DNA of 52,883 nucleotides from Chara braunii. Taxonomy: Eukaryota; Streptophyta; Charophyceae; Charales; Characeae. Shown in pieces: positions 19,840 through 29,901 of the stretch. The translations under genes were made by a program, and so were the position numbers. Location: NCBI GenBank assembly GCA_003427395.1, contig BFEA01000441.1:436671-489553 (forward strand), read 5' to 3'. Within the stretch, counting starts at the first letter, position 1, and each line of letters opens with the position of its first letter. The notes below the pieces were generated by a model, which was not told the origin of the DNA, did not search any database, and was given only the letters and a program-made list of their open reading frames with translations.

Positions 19840-21108
19840 TGACAGCCTGTTGGCTTTCCGGTCGCTTGGAGTGCCTTGACTGGAAAAAGTGCGACACCGG
19901 CCAGCCCCACCCATCTAGCCATGGTGCAATGTGCCACTGAGGCCTCACACGTAGCCGGCTTCCCGACCACCGAGTTGCGGTTTGCCCCTTTGGCTACCCC
20001 ACTAGAGGATCCTGAGGATACGACAAATGCAGTTCCCTCTGCGCCGTCGTCTGTCGAGGTACCATCTGCCTCACAACAGACTGTCGCATCTAGCGCTTCA
20101 AGTTCCCTCTCGAGACTTCCGACGCGTCGCGCCATTCGCTCAGCCCATTGTAGCGCTCAGCTGGCGACTCGAGACGACGTTGTGTCATCTCTCCTGGACT
20201 TTAGCATTCTTCAAACTCGCCAGGAGCGACTCACGAGACACGTCTACGTCCTGCGTTGTCTTCTCGCTCTGCTTTCTGACCCTGATCGCACCCTACCCAT
20301 TATCCCTATTCCCCTAGGGACATCTACGAGGGTGTACCGCGCTTTATGGGACTCTGGCTCGCAGGGAGATTTCGTTCACCCTCGAGTGGTTGAGGAAGCT
20401 CGCCTAGCTACCTCTGGGTCCCGCTTTCCTATCTCCGTTACCCTCGGAGATAACAAGACACAACGCTTCTTCAATCAGACAGTCCCCAACCTCCACTTCT
20501 CCTTCACCCTCCAGCCACCAAATAATACCCAGGTGCCTCGGCGCTACCATTCCTCCGCATACTTCGACGTGTTGGAGATTGGGTACGACTTTATCCTTGG
20601 CACTCCCTGGTCTCACCGGTTCCGTAGCACAGAGGCCGAATGGGCGACCGAGACACTCGTTCTCAAAACGAAGTGTGGTCAGACCCATCGCGTCCCCTTC
20701 ATTGGAACCACGGACGACACTCCTCCCGACCTACCTCCCAAGGACACTCGTCCCCACCCCGACATCGCCTTCACTTCCCCTCATCAGTTTGCTCACTTCA
20801 TACGACAGAAGGATGTCATGCTCTACTCAGTGAACGTCATGGATCTTCTTCGCTATGATTCACTCTGTCCTGAGGTTGAGCTCATCACTCTGGAGCCCGA
20901 TCCCCCTGACCCTTCCTCCATCTTTGCAGCTCCCATCTCTACCTCCACCCGTCAGCCTGCGGATACCCCCTCCACGTCCCAGGCCTCTGCGCCGTCGACT
21001 GTCGAGTCCACACATACGTCTCGTTCCGACGCAGACGCTGAGGAACTCACACGGTCCACGACAGACTTAGAGTCGGCCGTTCGCGACCTGATTCGAGAAT
21101 ACTGCGAC
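19840..21108 (+). pseudogene. pro: Ty3/gypsy-type aspartic protease region of an LTR retrotransposon, truncated
   Basis: The frame is open from TTG 19876 (part of a polyprotein; the first ATG is at 19921). After a Ser/Ala/Pro-rich linker (residues 40-95) and a basic stretch comes the retropepsin signature WDSGSQGDFVHPRVVEE at residues 158-174 (catalytic Asp159, DSG). The second hallmark, YDFILGTPW, is at residues 237-245. The protease would cut the Gag-Pol polyprotein. The tail DLIREYCDF resembles the linker just before reverse transcriptase in gypsy elements (REYxDVFP). It is interrupted at about 21108 by unrelated A/T-rich mitochondrial-like DNA, and no reverse transcriptase follows. A 124-base copy of part of this region recurs in the artefact at 27459. 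Confidence 0.85.
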
Positions 21109-22150
21109 TTTTTATTAATTCAAAGAGTTTGACAAAAATTTGACTTCGTAAAGTCGAAATTATATTTTACATTCATATTTGGGTTTGTATAAATATGAGA
21201 AGCCTACTTTTATAGGGGAAGTGTTGTCCAAAATTCTTACAAATTTAAAAAGGCGAGGCAACTTGCAGGAACATTATGTGATTTGTTCATGAGGAGGGGT
21301 AGATGATCTTAGGCATTCCTTCCTGTTGCGCAATAAACAATACAAATGATGAGACAAGGTAAGATAAGTTTGGAGAAGTTACGATGACAAATGGTCAGAG
21401 GATGAACTTCTGCTTTTAACTGGTCTTAGTGTACCACGATCATACACATAAGCTTCATGATCTTCTTAATAGAATCAAAACGTATTTCAGTAAAAACCTG
21501 TATAAAAAATCGTCGTTCTTTTCTCTTTTTCTCAGTCTTAATAGCAACTTTTTTAACTCCTCCAGACATTTGGTTTCAATTTTTGTGTGTTTTACCTATT
21601 TATGGTGTGATAGAATTAGCTATATTTTATGCTTTTAAAAAAACAATTGTTCGGAATGTTGAGAAATGCATTTTCTTGGACAGTACCGAATAAAAGATGT
21701 TAGAGAATGATTGGTAAAAGGAAAATCAGATTTTAAGAGGCGTAAACTAATTTTGACTCAAGTCGAAACAACCAACGATCACTGTTGATCGTGCCCGTTT
21801 ATTGACACTTGTAAAAAACGGTTTTGTGCTCTGCTCAATTTTGGTTTCCTTTTTAGTATGTCGGTGATTAGCAACCGGATTGTTACACCCCATAATAAAT
21901 GGATCACTCGTGTTTGTGTATTTTTTTCAGAAAAAAAAAATGAATTAGCAGTGTAAGGGAAGGTGATGGAAACAAAGCAACAAAAGGTGCAAGAGATTGT
22001 GAAGGAGTTAAGAACTAACTATAGCAGAGGGAAATATTACAAGTATACATCACTGAATCCTTATCTTCAATTAGTGGAACCCATCCGAAGACAATATCTT
22101 TAGATGACACATATACAAAGAATATCATGAGGAGTACTATGCCTTCTTTG
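21109..22150 (+). other. Probable nuclear insertion of mitochondrial DNA (NUMT)
   Basis: Base composition drops sharply to A/T-rich at 21109, exactly where the protease frame is broken. The block contains the 3' end of mttB (tatC), a mitochondrial gene in plants and charophytes. It also contains a perfect 7-bp hairpin ACGATCA-CTGT-TGATCGT near 21775-21792, a style common in organelle DNA. I recognise no other gene in the block. The right boundary is unclear. Confidence 0.65.
21457..21693 (+). pseudogene. mttB: 3' part of mitochondrial mttB (tatC), Sec-independent translocase subunit
   Basis: The frame encodes RRSFLFFSVLIATFLTPPDI, then WFQFLCVLPIYGVIELAIFY. The LTPPDI..Q......Y...E motif is the hallmark of the last helices of TatC, with residues near 27-58 forming two membrane segments. 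TatC is the core channel/receptor of the twin-arginine pathway. Only the C-terminal third is present; five N-terminal membrane spans are missing and the upstream frame is unrelated. The stop at 21691-21693 may be the native one. In a nuclear context this fragment cannot be functional. The family assignment is firm; that it is nuclear rather than an assembly join is inference. Confidence 0.8.
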
Positions 22151-22159
22151 AATCTGTTT

Positions 22160-22340
22160 TTTATTTTATTTTAACTTCACACTTGCTCCAATCCATTCAT
22201 GGGGACCATCATGTGCTGGGAACAGGGCCCAACGTCCCTTACAAAGACTATTCAAGCTCGAGATGGTTACTGAAGTTATTACCCGAGTTTGACTTGAAGC
22301 TTCTAGATAGTCTTAAACTGCTATAAAACAATAATACACT
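22160..22340 (-). mobile_element. SINE-like repeat (family D, GCTGGG hairpin)
   Basis: T-rich left end (a minus-strand A-rich tail) followed by GCTCCAATCCATTCATGGGG and hairpin GCTGGG-AACAGGG-CCCAAC at 22215-22233 (one mismatch), then GTCCCTTA. Related copies lie at 33210 and 46600. Confidence 0.6.
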
Positions 22341-22922
22341 TGGAAGCAGTATTTGTAAGGCCTGGACCCCGTCGGAAAAGTGTTGGAAAAGTGACGATTT
22401 TCGGGTTCCCGTGGAAAGGTGTCTGGAAAAGTTTGCCTGCGGAATGACGGGACCCCACCGAAGATTTCCAGAAGACAGTTTCCACGAGCCTGGAAAGGCT
22501 GAAAACTGGAGATGGACTGGATGGTCGTCGCTGATGGCCATTCGAAGGGGTTTTGTTCCCGTTTCAGTTGTCCACTCATAGTCGGGGGATGACAATGCGT
22601 GATAAGTGCACCATTGTTCGGCGACAATGCGGGTACCCACTGCGTCGTGGTACCCGAGCTGCCAACGACTACATTTTTGTTTGTGTGCGGGCCACGACCG
22701 GTGGCATGGGGGCCATTGGGAGACGGAGTAGATGGAGGAAGGTTGGGGGAGGGGGGGGGACGGGGGGACGGGGGGACGAGGCGGCTGGGGGTTGGCACAT
22801 TTGGGGGGGGAACGTTGTTTTCTCTGTTCGATTATGTCATTACGAACCCTGTGCTTGGAAGCAGTTAGTGGTGTCGCTGGCAGGGGGAGTGCTCCCTCCA
22901 TCCCTTGCTTGTGGTGTAGAGG

Positions 22923-24319
22923 ATGACATATATGTCGTCGTGGAGAAGTGGTGGACGAACACGTGTGACGAGGGCGTTGTCGGAGACCACTGTTTATTTT
23001 ACCCCGCACCCCATTGACGACGACTGGGATGCCATGGTCACCATCGTCTTCATCGTCGTCCAGTGGGTGAACTGCAGGAATGTGGCAGCTATGGCCTTCC
23101 TCCAGGTTGCGGCGACCCTCCCCATGTGTGCGACACCTGTGTCGATTGCGCTGTTGGTTATCGCGGGCGCTGTCATGCACAGTCTGTCGCTCACGAGCGA
23201 TGCCATATACTCGATTGCCAATCGCTTGGATGGGAGGCAAAGGCTATGGGTGCTGGAACGTAGTGGAGAGGTGTGGAAGGATCTTCTGAGGGTGGGGTTA
23301 CATCACGATAGGGTCTTACAACGCTTTTGCAAACTCGCTCGACAGTTGTTCAACGGCATCCTCGCTCAAATTGCTCCCCATATCCAACAACAAAGCACGA
23401 ATTGGAGGCAGCCAGTTCCTGTGGGGTAGAAGTTTGCTTGCGCTCTAATCAGGTGGCGGCATGGGGCTACTACAGGCAGACAACGCATGGTCTGGAATTG
23501 GGTCTGTGCAATGCCCTACGAAGTAATGAGGACGTCGCTGATGCCCTTATCAAAGAGTACGGCCACACCATATCCTTCCCGACGGGGAGGAGGCTACAAA
23601 AGATGATGGATGCGTTCGAGCGAAAAGGTTTCCGAGGTTGTGTGGGGGCAATCGACTGCACCCATATCTACCTTGAGAAGCCTAGAAACGAGAGGTCGGA
23701 GTGCTACTACGACCGAACAGGCCAGTTTTCCATCGTCGCACAAGTAATGTGCGACCATGAATCTCGCATCCCCAGCATGTACGTCAGATGCCCGAGATTT
23801 GTTCATGATTTGTGAGTCTTGCAAATATCTCCTTCGTATGACATGGCACAAGAGGGAGGGGGTGTTTTGGGTTGTGGCTTAGTGGTTTTGAGAGATGGGC
23901 GGCATGTCGGTCACTATCTGCCCAGTGATGCAGGCTATCCTCTGGTGCTTTGGATCATGAATCCGGACTAGCGCGGTCCAAGGATGCCTGTGCAGGTTGT
24001 GTATGATGACTACCATACTTCTGCCCGGTCATGCATTGAGAGGACTTTTGGGCGGTTGAAAGCGGCGTGGAGGCACTTCATCAGGCGTCAACTCTGGAAT
24101 ATGAAGACTTTATGCAAAGAGTTCATGGCTGTATGCATTCTTCATAATTTGATGGTGGACTCCAGGGTGGTGATTGATGAGGACCTTCAGTCAGACAACA
24201 GCGATGACGACAGTGATGAGCACGTGCACAACAGGCGTCGACGCCGTCCTCGAGTAAGCCTCGCAGAGCCCACGGCCCAGCAACCTCCTCCGGATGACGA
24301 CCCTGTGGACAACACCTAA
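22923..24319 (+). pseudogene. PIF/Harbinger transposase (DDE_Tnp_4), broken
   Basis: Pieces in order: an N-terminal part ending LAQIAPHIQQQSTNWRQPVP (about 23363-23422), then a stop TAG at 23428. A frame change near 23455 leads to GYYRQTTHGLELGLCNAL and, at 23634-23690, RGCVGAIDCTHIYLEKP, the first catalytic-Asp block of Harbinger transposases (GAIDGTHI). Then come YYDRTGQFSIVAQVMCDHES, a possible GTGAGT donor at 23813, GHYLPSDAGYPLVLWIMNPD with a stop TAG at 23969, and the C-terminal block ARSCIERTFGRLKAAW...CILHNLM. Its acidic tail ends at 24319. At least two stops and one frameshift inactivate it. Harbinger transposase cuts and pastes DNA at TTA/TAA targets, usually with a Myb-like partner, which I do not identify nearby. 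Confidence 0.85.
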
Positions 24320-24583
24320 CTTGGCAAGGCCATCGGATTGAGCCTTGTGACGCACGGGAATCATCACAGTCCCGTTGATGGTGCTCCTCAACTGAGTCCT
24401 CGGCAAAGATGACGAGGTTAAAAATAAATAAATGAATTAAAGTTCATGGTAGCCACGATTGGATGGCCATAGGGTGAGCATGCCACTGTTTTCATGGCGT
24501 GTTTTCGCCGTGTTCGGTTCATGATTGACAACGTTCCCGTTTTCTACTCTCTTATGAATTGGTAATTTATTTCTGGTGCCGTT

Positions 24584-24585
<2 letters not shown>

Positions 24586-24663
<78 letters not shown>
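24586..24663. repeat. (CT)n microsatellite followed by (CA)-rich sequence
   Basis: Near-perfect CT repeat; CACACA-rich sequence follows to about 24792. Confidence 0.95.
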
Positions 24664-24665
<2 letters not shown>

Positions 24666-24929
24666 GAAAGTTGTGCACACACACACACTTGCAAAGTTGC
24701 AAAGACATGTGCGCGCTTGCGAACACACATACACACACACTCAAACACACGCACACTACCACCCACCTGCCCACACACACACACACACACAATCAGTTTT
24801 ATGTTTGTCTGTTTTGCACTTGTTGTCTGTCCTCCCTCTGATCTTTTTCTACGTATTTTTGCTTGCCCAACTGAGCACCCTTAAGTAGTGCCAAACAGTC
24901 GATGGTTCCTCGTTTGGAGTGCCTACTGC

Positions 24930-25470
24930 ACTCTTATGGGGGCCGCTTGGTTCGGGGTGTCTGTGTTGTCTGTAGGTGATGACGGATGTTTGTCGGAGTG
25001 ACTCCCACTTGGAACCAACAGTCTGCGGGGTTCAATCGTGATGTGTGTAGTCGTGTGCTGCTTTGCTCCGTGATGGATGTGTGGAGGTCCTCGTCTGTGC
25101 TCCGCCGCTGCCTTGCTGCCTGTCCCGCTTGCTTCGCGTGTGGCTCTCTGCGAATTGCTGTGTTCGCTGCGTGGTGTGGCCGTGTTGTTGGTGTTGCCTT
25201 GTGCTTCGCTGCCGTGCTGCTCATCCGCTGGTCCTGCCTTCCGTGTTTGCTGCTTGTGTGCCCTGTAGATTGGTTGCCTTGTTGCTGGTGCCTTGTGCTC
25301 CGCTCCACGGTTGCGGAGCTGCTGGTCCGCTCGCCCTGTCGTCCCTTGCAGTGTGGTTGCCCTGCTGTTGTTGCCTTGTGCTTCACTACATGGTTGCCGT
25401 GCTGCATGTCCTGTGTGCCATGTCGTTCCTTGCAGTCTTTTTTGGCGTTGTGCAGCTGTGTTGCCTCAAA
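24930..25470. repeat. Degenerate TTGCCTTGTGCT-type minisatellite
   Basis: GTTGCC, CTTGTGCTTCGCT and CTGCTGGTCCGCT recur at roughly 90-110 base spacing between 25060 and 25450. Long open frames here on both strands come from repeat composition and are not called as genes. Confidence 0.5.
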
Positions 25471-25590
25471 TGTGTTGCCTGGTGGTCCACAGGGTTGCGG
25501 CCCGATGCTATGTTCCGCTTGGGGACAGTCTGCCTTCAACAAGGGTGAAAGGGTTCATGACCCAAACCATCAAATACGGAGATTCCGCAG

Positions 25591-25642
25591 ATTGTTGAGG
25601 GTTCAGCCTCCTGATGAGTCGGTGCAAATCCGACGAAACAAT
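25591..25642 (+). ncRNA. Type III hammerhead ribozyme
   Basis: All parts are present in canonical order: stem III ATTGT (25591-25595) with ACAAT (25638-25642); cleavage position after T 25596 (GTT triplet); stem I GAGG (25597-25600) with CCTC (25607-25610) and a 6-base loop; core CTGATGA (25611-25617); stem II GTCGG/CCGAC (25618-25622 with 25630-25634) and loop TGCAAAT; GAAA (25635-25638). Self-cleaving RNAs of this type are carried by plant retrozymes and some repeats. GTT is a permitted but less common cleavage triplet. No second copy is seen nearby, so a complete retrozyme is not demonstrated. Confidence 0.85.
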
Positions 25643-25953
25643 ATATCATCAACAATTCATCATGGTCTTTAGATTTTGAAACAACTGCGGACGCGGCATG
25701 TTTTGAGTTCCTAAAGGAACGAAAAACAGGCCTTCGGCGATTGTGTCAGGGACTCAGTTTGAAAAGACGTTCGTTACTCAGGCCGGCAGTGGTGTCAAGG
25801 CGGAGATTTCATTACGGTCACACCGCGCCGCGGCTGCAAGGACAAAAAAAAGGTTTTGTTTTGTTTTTCTGGTCGGTCGCACCGCGCCACGCTGTGCCGC
25901 GGCTGAAAAAAATAAAAAATAAAAAAATGGTGCATCGGCCCCATGGTCTGGCC

Positions 25954-25989
25954 CTGTCTCTTATACACATCTAGATGTGTATAAGAGAC

Positions 25990-25991
<2 letters not shown>
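25954..25991. other. Nextera mate-pair junction adapter
   Basis: Same 38-base palindrome as at 1933, here fused to a (GT)n tract at 25992-26054. It marks an artificial join, so the sequences on its two sides need not be neighbours in the genome. Confidence 0.97.

Positions 25992-26054
<63 letters not shown>
25992..26054. repeat. (GT)n microsatellite
   Basis: Uninterrupted GT repeat right after the adapter, grading into GTGTGCGGGTG-type sequence. Confidence 0.95.
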
Positions 26055-26056
<2 letters not shown>

Positions 26057-26882
26057 GGTGCGGGTGGTAGTGTGCGTGTATTTGAGTGTGTGTGTCTATG
26101 TTCGCAAGTGTGAGCATGTCTTTGCAAGCGTGTGTGCGTGTGAGGCACGCTGAAACGATTCAGCAGATGCACATTCATGTTTTCTCGCGTTCTTTGCAAA
26201 GTGACGACAGTCATGCATCCAAACACATCACACAACATATGCACAACAACAAACATATCACAAAATGGTTTCGAGGCGAACAATCATATGCAAATGAAAC
26301 GGAAATGGATATGATGTTATAATTACCAAACAAGAACCGCACAAAAAAGCAAGAGAACGACCAAAGAAGTCGGGAACTACCCCGTGCACACTGAATCAAA
26401 ATCAAGAAGTCCATACCCGTACATGTTAGTTTTGCAATCCGAAGAAATGTAAATTTCAGCAGTTCGAAGACATGAAACAACACTGTATCTAACGAAAACA
26501 ACACTCTATCTAACGAGCATGTATCCTGCACTGTGCACAACTATTGCCCCTTGCATGCATCAATGGGTCAGTCATCTGAACATGTAATGGGGACGGTGAA
26601 CCACAATCCTTCCCTGATGATAGGTGTTGTCCCCCCCCCAACGAAACCCCTTCACCCGTTATGAACGCTGCTTGCAGAGGGGGATTCCCATGTGCCGTTA
26701 CCCGCGCTCGAGATGTGTCGGTTCCAGATGGTGTTCAAGAGCGGGAGCTTTGAAAAAACCCTCGAAAAGATCGTTACCCACGCATGTCTCTGCCGAGTGC
26801 TATCATCCGTTTATTTGTCCACGTGTCACAACGTTGGCAGTTGTCCACTTGTCTGCTCCTCCGCTGCTGACGGAACCCCCCC
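26055..26882. other. No gene recognised
   Basis: Mixed sequence. Short ORFs without family features. Confidence 0.35.
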
Positions 26883-27350
26883 CTACCACCATCGGCGCGC
26901 GGCCCTGAGATCATCATCTAGGCACCAAACCTGCACAACGTCGTGCAAGTATGGCCTCCCGATGAGAGGGGGCTGGAGGTTTGCCATGTATGACACGTTG
27001 CCATGCATGTTCTCGGCGTCGACAATGGCGGAAATGACGTGGCGAACGATATGGCCAACAACGTCGCGTTCGGGAAGAGGCCACTCGTTCGGAACCACAT
27101 TTGACAACTTCTTCACATACAAGATGACGTTGATGTGCTCGTTTTCGCAGTTGTACCCCAGGCCACCGTCCATCCTCATCGGCAACATTCCCTCAGCGAG
27201 CACATAGTACACTCGAGTGGTCACTCGAGTGGCGACATCGCTGAACTCCATCCCGCGCCTTCGCTTTTTACCCTGCTCAACCTTCGTCTCCTGAACGACG
27301 ACTGATTCCCCTCTGACCATCTCTCGCACAACCTCCACCACGATTGCCAT
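26883..27350 (-). CDS. Hypothetical protein, about 155 residues
   Basis: Minus-strand frame from ATG 27350 to a stop at 26883. It begins AIVVEVVREMVRGESVVVQE, then a KKRRRG basic patch, VATRVTTRVYYVLAEG and GHIVRHVISAIVDAENMHGN. The hydrophobic/charged periodicity looks coding. The upstream flank is the (CT)n tract with the adapter, so the true 5' end is uncertain. No family recognised. Its place near a Harbinger transposase makes a transposon-associated protein possible but unproven. Confidence 0.4.
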   Translation of the reverse strand: MAIVVEVVREMVRGESVVVQETKVEQGKKRRRGMEFSDVATRVTTRVYYVLAEGMLPMRMDGGLGYNCENEHINVILYVKKLSNVVPNEWPLPERDVVGHIVRHVISAIVDAENMHGNVSYMANLQPPLIGRPYLHDVVQVWCLDDDLRAARRWW

Positions 27351-27365
27351 CTCTCTCTCTCTCTC

Positions 27366-27413
<48 letters not shown>

Positions 27414-27415
<2 letters not shown>

Positions 27416-27451
27416 GTCTCTTATACACATCTAGATGTGTATAAGAGACAG
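27414..27451. other. Nextera mate-pair junction adapter
   Basis: Same 38-base palindrome as at 1933, inside a CT microsatellite. Confidence 0.97.
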
Positions 27452-27458
27452 CACATAT

Positions 27459-27582
27459 CCATCGCGTCCCCTTCATTGGAACCACGAACGACACTCCTCC
27501 CGACCTACCTCCCAAGGACACTCGTCCCCACCCCGACATCGCCTTCACTTCCCCTCATCAGTTTGCTCACTTCATACGACAG
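27459..27582 (+). other. Misplaced 124-base copy of the retrotransposon protease region
   Basis: Matches 20685-20808 almost base for base (one A/G difference seen). It is bounded by the adapter on the left and an N on the right. It is the far half of a mate-pair chimera, not a real insertion. Confidence 0.85.
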
Positions 27583-27583
27583 N

Positions 27584-27683
<100 letters not shown>

Positions 27684-27914
27684 TCTGTCTCTTTCCCCTT
27701 TGCACTGTTGTCATCGTGAACGAAGTGTGTACATCGCAGCGCACTACTACCCCCCCCCACAGTCAACATTGGACAATGATGAACTCCGTCTACTCATGGT
27801 AAACAAGTGGGAACAATTGAATATATAGGCCCTCCCACAAAAAGGATCGATGGCGAACTACAATTTGTGATTTTTTTTTGCCCTTTTTTGTGGTTATCTT
27901 TTCTATTTTGTCAA

Positions 27915-28007
27915 CTACTTCTCTCGGAATGCATAAACACAGGCAACATCAGCTATGAGAAGCGAATCGTCCACTGAAAGGACTCCAACTGTGCGACCGT
28001 CCGGATC
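27915..28007 (-). CDS. Terminal coding exon, copy 1 (with intact 3' splice site)
   Basis: A 93-base exon: the acceptor TTTTTCTTTCAG (minus strand, ending at 28008) is followed in phase 0 by 30 codons, DPDGRTVGVLSVDDSLLIAD then VACVYAFREK, and TAG at 27915-27917. The pyrimidine tract and CAG are textbook. No family recognised. Upstream exons are presumably among the minus-strand fragments at 28.3-29.4 kb, but I cannot trace a full transcript. Confidence 0.5.
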   Translation of the reverse strand, partial: DPDGRTVGVLSVDDSLLIADVACVYAFREK

Positions 28008-28204
28008 CTGAAAGAAAAACCAAACATGCAGGAGTCACGTCGACCAAAACCGAATCACAAAACTCAGGACAACTACGAACTCCGTCTACTCATGGCAAAC
28101 AAGAAGGAACAATTGAGGTCCTCCCCCAAAAAGGGCTCTACGGTGAACTACAACTTGTGATTTTGTTTTGCCTTTTTTTGTGGTTATCTTTTGTATTTTG
28201 TCAA

Positions 28205-28297
28205 CTACTTCTCTCGGAACGCATAAACACAGGTAGCGTCAACTATGGGAAGCAAATCGTCCAGTGAAAGGAGTCCGACTGTGGGACCGTCGGGATC
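28205..28297 (-). pseudogene. Terminal exon, copy 2, splice acceptor lost
   Basis: The same 93-base reading frame as copy 1: DPDGPTVGLLSLDDLLPIVD then ATCVYAFREK, stop at 28205-28207. Frame and length are preserved, and many differences are conservative. The acceptor CAG has been replaced by a run of Gs on the minus strand (C run at 28297-28306), so this copy probably cannot be spliced in as copy 1 is. Confidence 0.5.
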
Positions 28298-28379
28298 CCC
28301 CCCCCAAAAAAAAAAACATGCAGGAGACACGCCGACCACAGTCGATATGCGTGATTGCAAAATCCCCCCGTTTCGTTAG

Positions 28380-29380
28380 ATGGCGCCGCGATGCACGCGG
28401 GGGCAATTGTTTGAATAGAGATAGCTCCCGACTTGTTTGATATCTCCGCGATGCCTTCAGAAGTGTCCGTCACCGTTGTGAATGTCATTGAACTCGATGC
28501 TTGATTGTTGAGCACCTCGGTACCATCAGATGTCATCGTGTTGCGCGCCGGAGCAACCATTTGAATAGAGAAAGCTCCCAGTTCGTTTGATATCTCCGTA
28601 CTGCACACAGTTGAAAATGATGTAGCCCCCGAATTACAATGTGGCACCGTGATACACGCAGGAGCAGTCGATATATTTTTGGTTGTTGAATTTGATTTAG
28701 TTGCCAGTTCCGATTCTGTTGTTCATGTTGATGAAATTGTCCCTGTTGTTGATGATTTTGATGATGTTAATAGTGTCGTTACGTGCAATGGATTTACCGA
28801 TATTGAGCTGATTGATGACATTGTCTTTATCAATGTTGTTGTTGATGAAGCACTCGGTGATGGCAGCTCCGTTGTTGTCCCCAACACTGGGAGAGATTGC
28901 TCTGCTGATGGCAGTGAGATAGTTGCCACCCTCTCCGTCATCGCTTCGCCGTAATCCGTGCCTTCACTGAAGAGCAGATTGCAACTGGTTATTAAGGCTT
29001 CCGCCTGCTGCCAATCAACGAAACTCTCCAGCGCCGGGTCCTTAACAATTTGCCAAAGGAGATTTTCCAGTTGCCGACAATTGTCCTCCACCCATACGGC
29101 CGGTGCTACCCCCCCCCAAAGCAACCACCGGCCAAGCCTGAGCAACGGAAGACAAAACAGCAACCAAAATCTGCATGCTATGTTGTGTCTCTTCTAATTC
29201 AATGATCCATGCATCCGCCTGGCGTTGAAGATCCTCCCCTGTCATTGACAAGCCACCACGTGCCGCTGTCGGCTGCTGTTGCTATCTGTACACTCTCCGC
29301 TTTGCGCAACGACGCCTTACACGTATCGACCACGGGTTGAGCCCACCCCGCTCGTATCGCCACGTAACTTCTCCAGGTCA
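28380..29380 (-). pseudogene. Fragments of a minus-strand gene with internal repeats; not recognised
   Basis: Coding-like pieces in several frames: TWRSYVAIRAGWAQPVVDTC (about 29380-29321), EDLQRQADAWIIELEETQHS (about 29240), CRQLENLLWQIVKDPALESF (about 29080). A Ser/Thr-rich part holds two copies of a 50-residue repeat (EISNELGAFSIQMVAPA and EISNKSGAISIQTIAPA, at 28590 and 28440). Frame changes between pieces show decay or missing introns. It may be the upstream part of the gene whose last exon is at 27915. No domain recognised. Confidence 0.4.
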
Positions 29381-29399
29381 ACCCTGAAGCGAAGGGGTT

Positions 29400-29866
29400 G
29401 ACTCGTCGTGCTCTCGGCGATGGTGCCGATTCGTTTCGTCCTCCTCGATAACACCGAGGACTCAGTACTTCCTAGAGTCGTGCCCATTAACGCGCCACAA
29501 TTTTAGGAAACATACGGGCTACTACAGGAGCGCCCAAATTCATCTGACTAGAAACGTTTCTACTCTATTTTTTTCCGCGGCCGATAGCTAGGCCAAGTAC
29601 TGGTGGTTTAAACAAAACAGGCCAAATCTGAAAAGCCACCCATCTACCGCTAAAGGGAAAGAAGGAAAAGCATCCAAATTGATGTACCAATTCCTCTTTC
29701 CGTATGAACATTTGTGTTTGGCTGCAGAAGGTTGTTTGAGAATGCAGGGCTGGTTGGGTGACTATGTAGGCAGCCGGCCCTAGCAAGCGCTCTTAGAGTT
29801 GCTGATTTCAAAAGCATGGCAAGTTTTGGGTTATGTTTGGCTGTGTAGGAAGTTCAGGGCACTTTT

Positions 29867-29901
<35 letters not shown>

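Larger units (their letters stand above)
27773..28350. repeat. Tandem duplication of about 295 bases containing a terminal exon
   Basis: 27773-28065 and 28070-28350 align along their length (GAACTCCGTCTACTCATGG near the start of both, CATGCAGGAG near the end of both), with scattered differences and small indels. Confidence 0.85.

Noticed and set aside
22248-23240. 330-codon minus-strand ORF
   Set aside because: Antisense to the Harbinger transposase region, with a biased composition and no family features.
24938-24957. GGGGCCGCTTGGTTCGG as a Harbinger terminal inverted repeat
   Set aside because: It resembles plant Harbinger ends, but I found no matching inverted partner in the window and it does not face the transposase correctly.
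24930-25672. Cys/Leu-rich ORFs on the plus strand and a Thr/Gln-rich ORF on the minus strand
   Set aside because: They arise from a degenerate minisatellite; several frames are open at once.
29431-29468. Hammerhead-like string on the minus strand (CTGA-GTCCTC...GAGGAC-GAAAC)
   Set aside because: The conserved TGA of the core and a matching stem III are missing. At best a relic.
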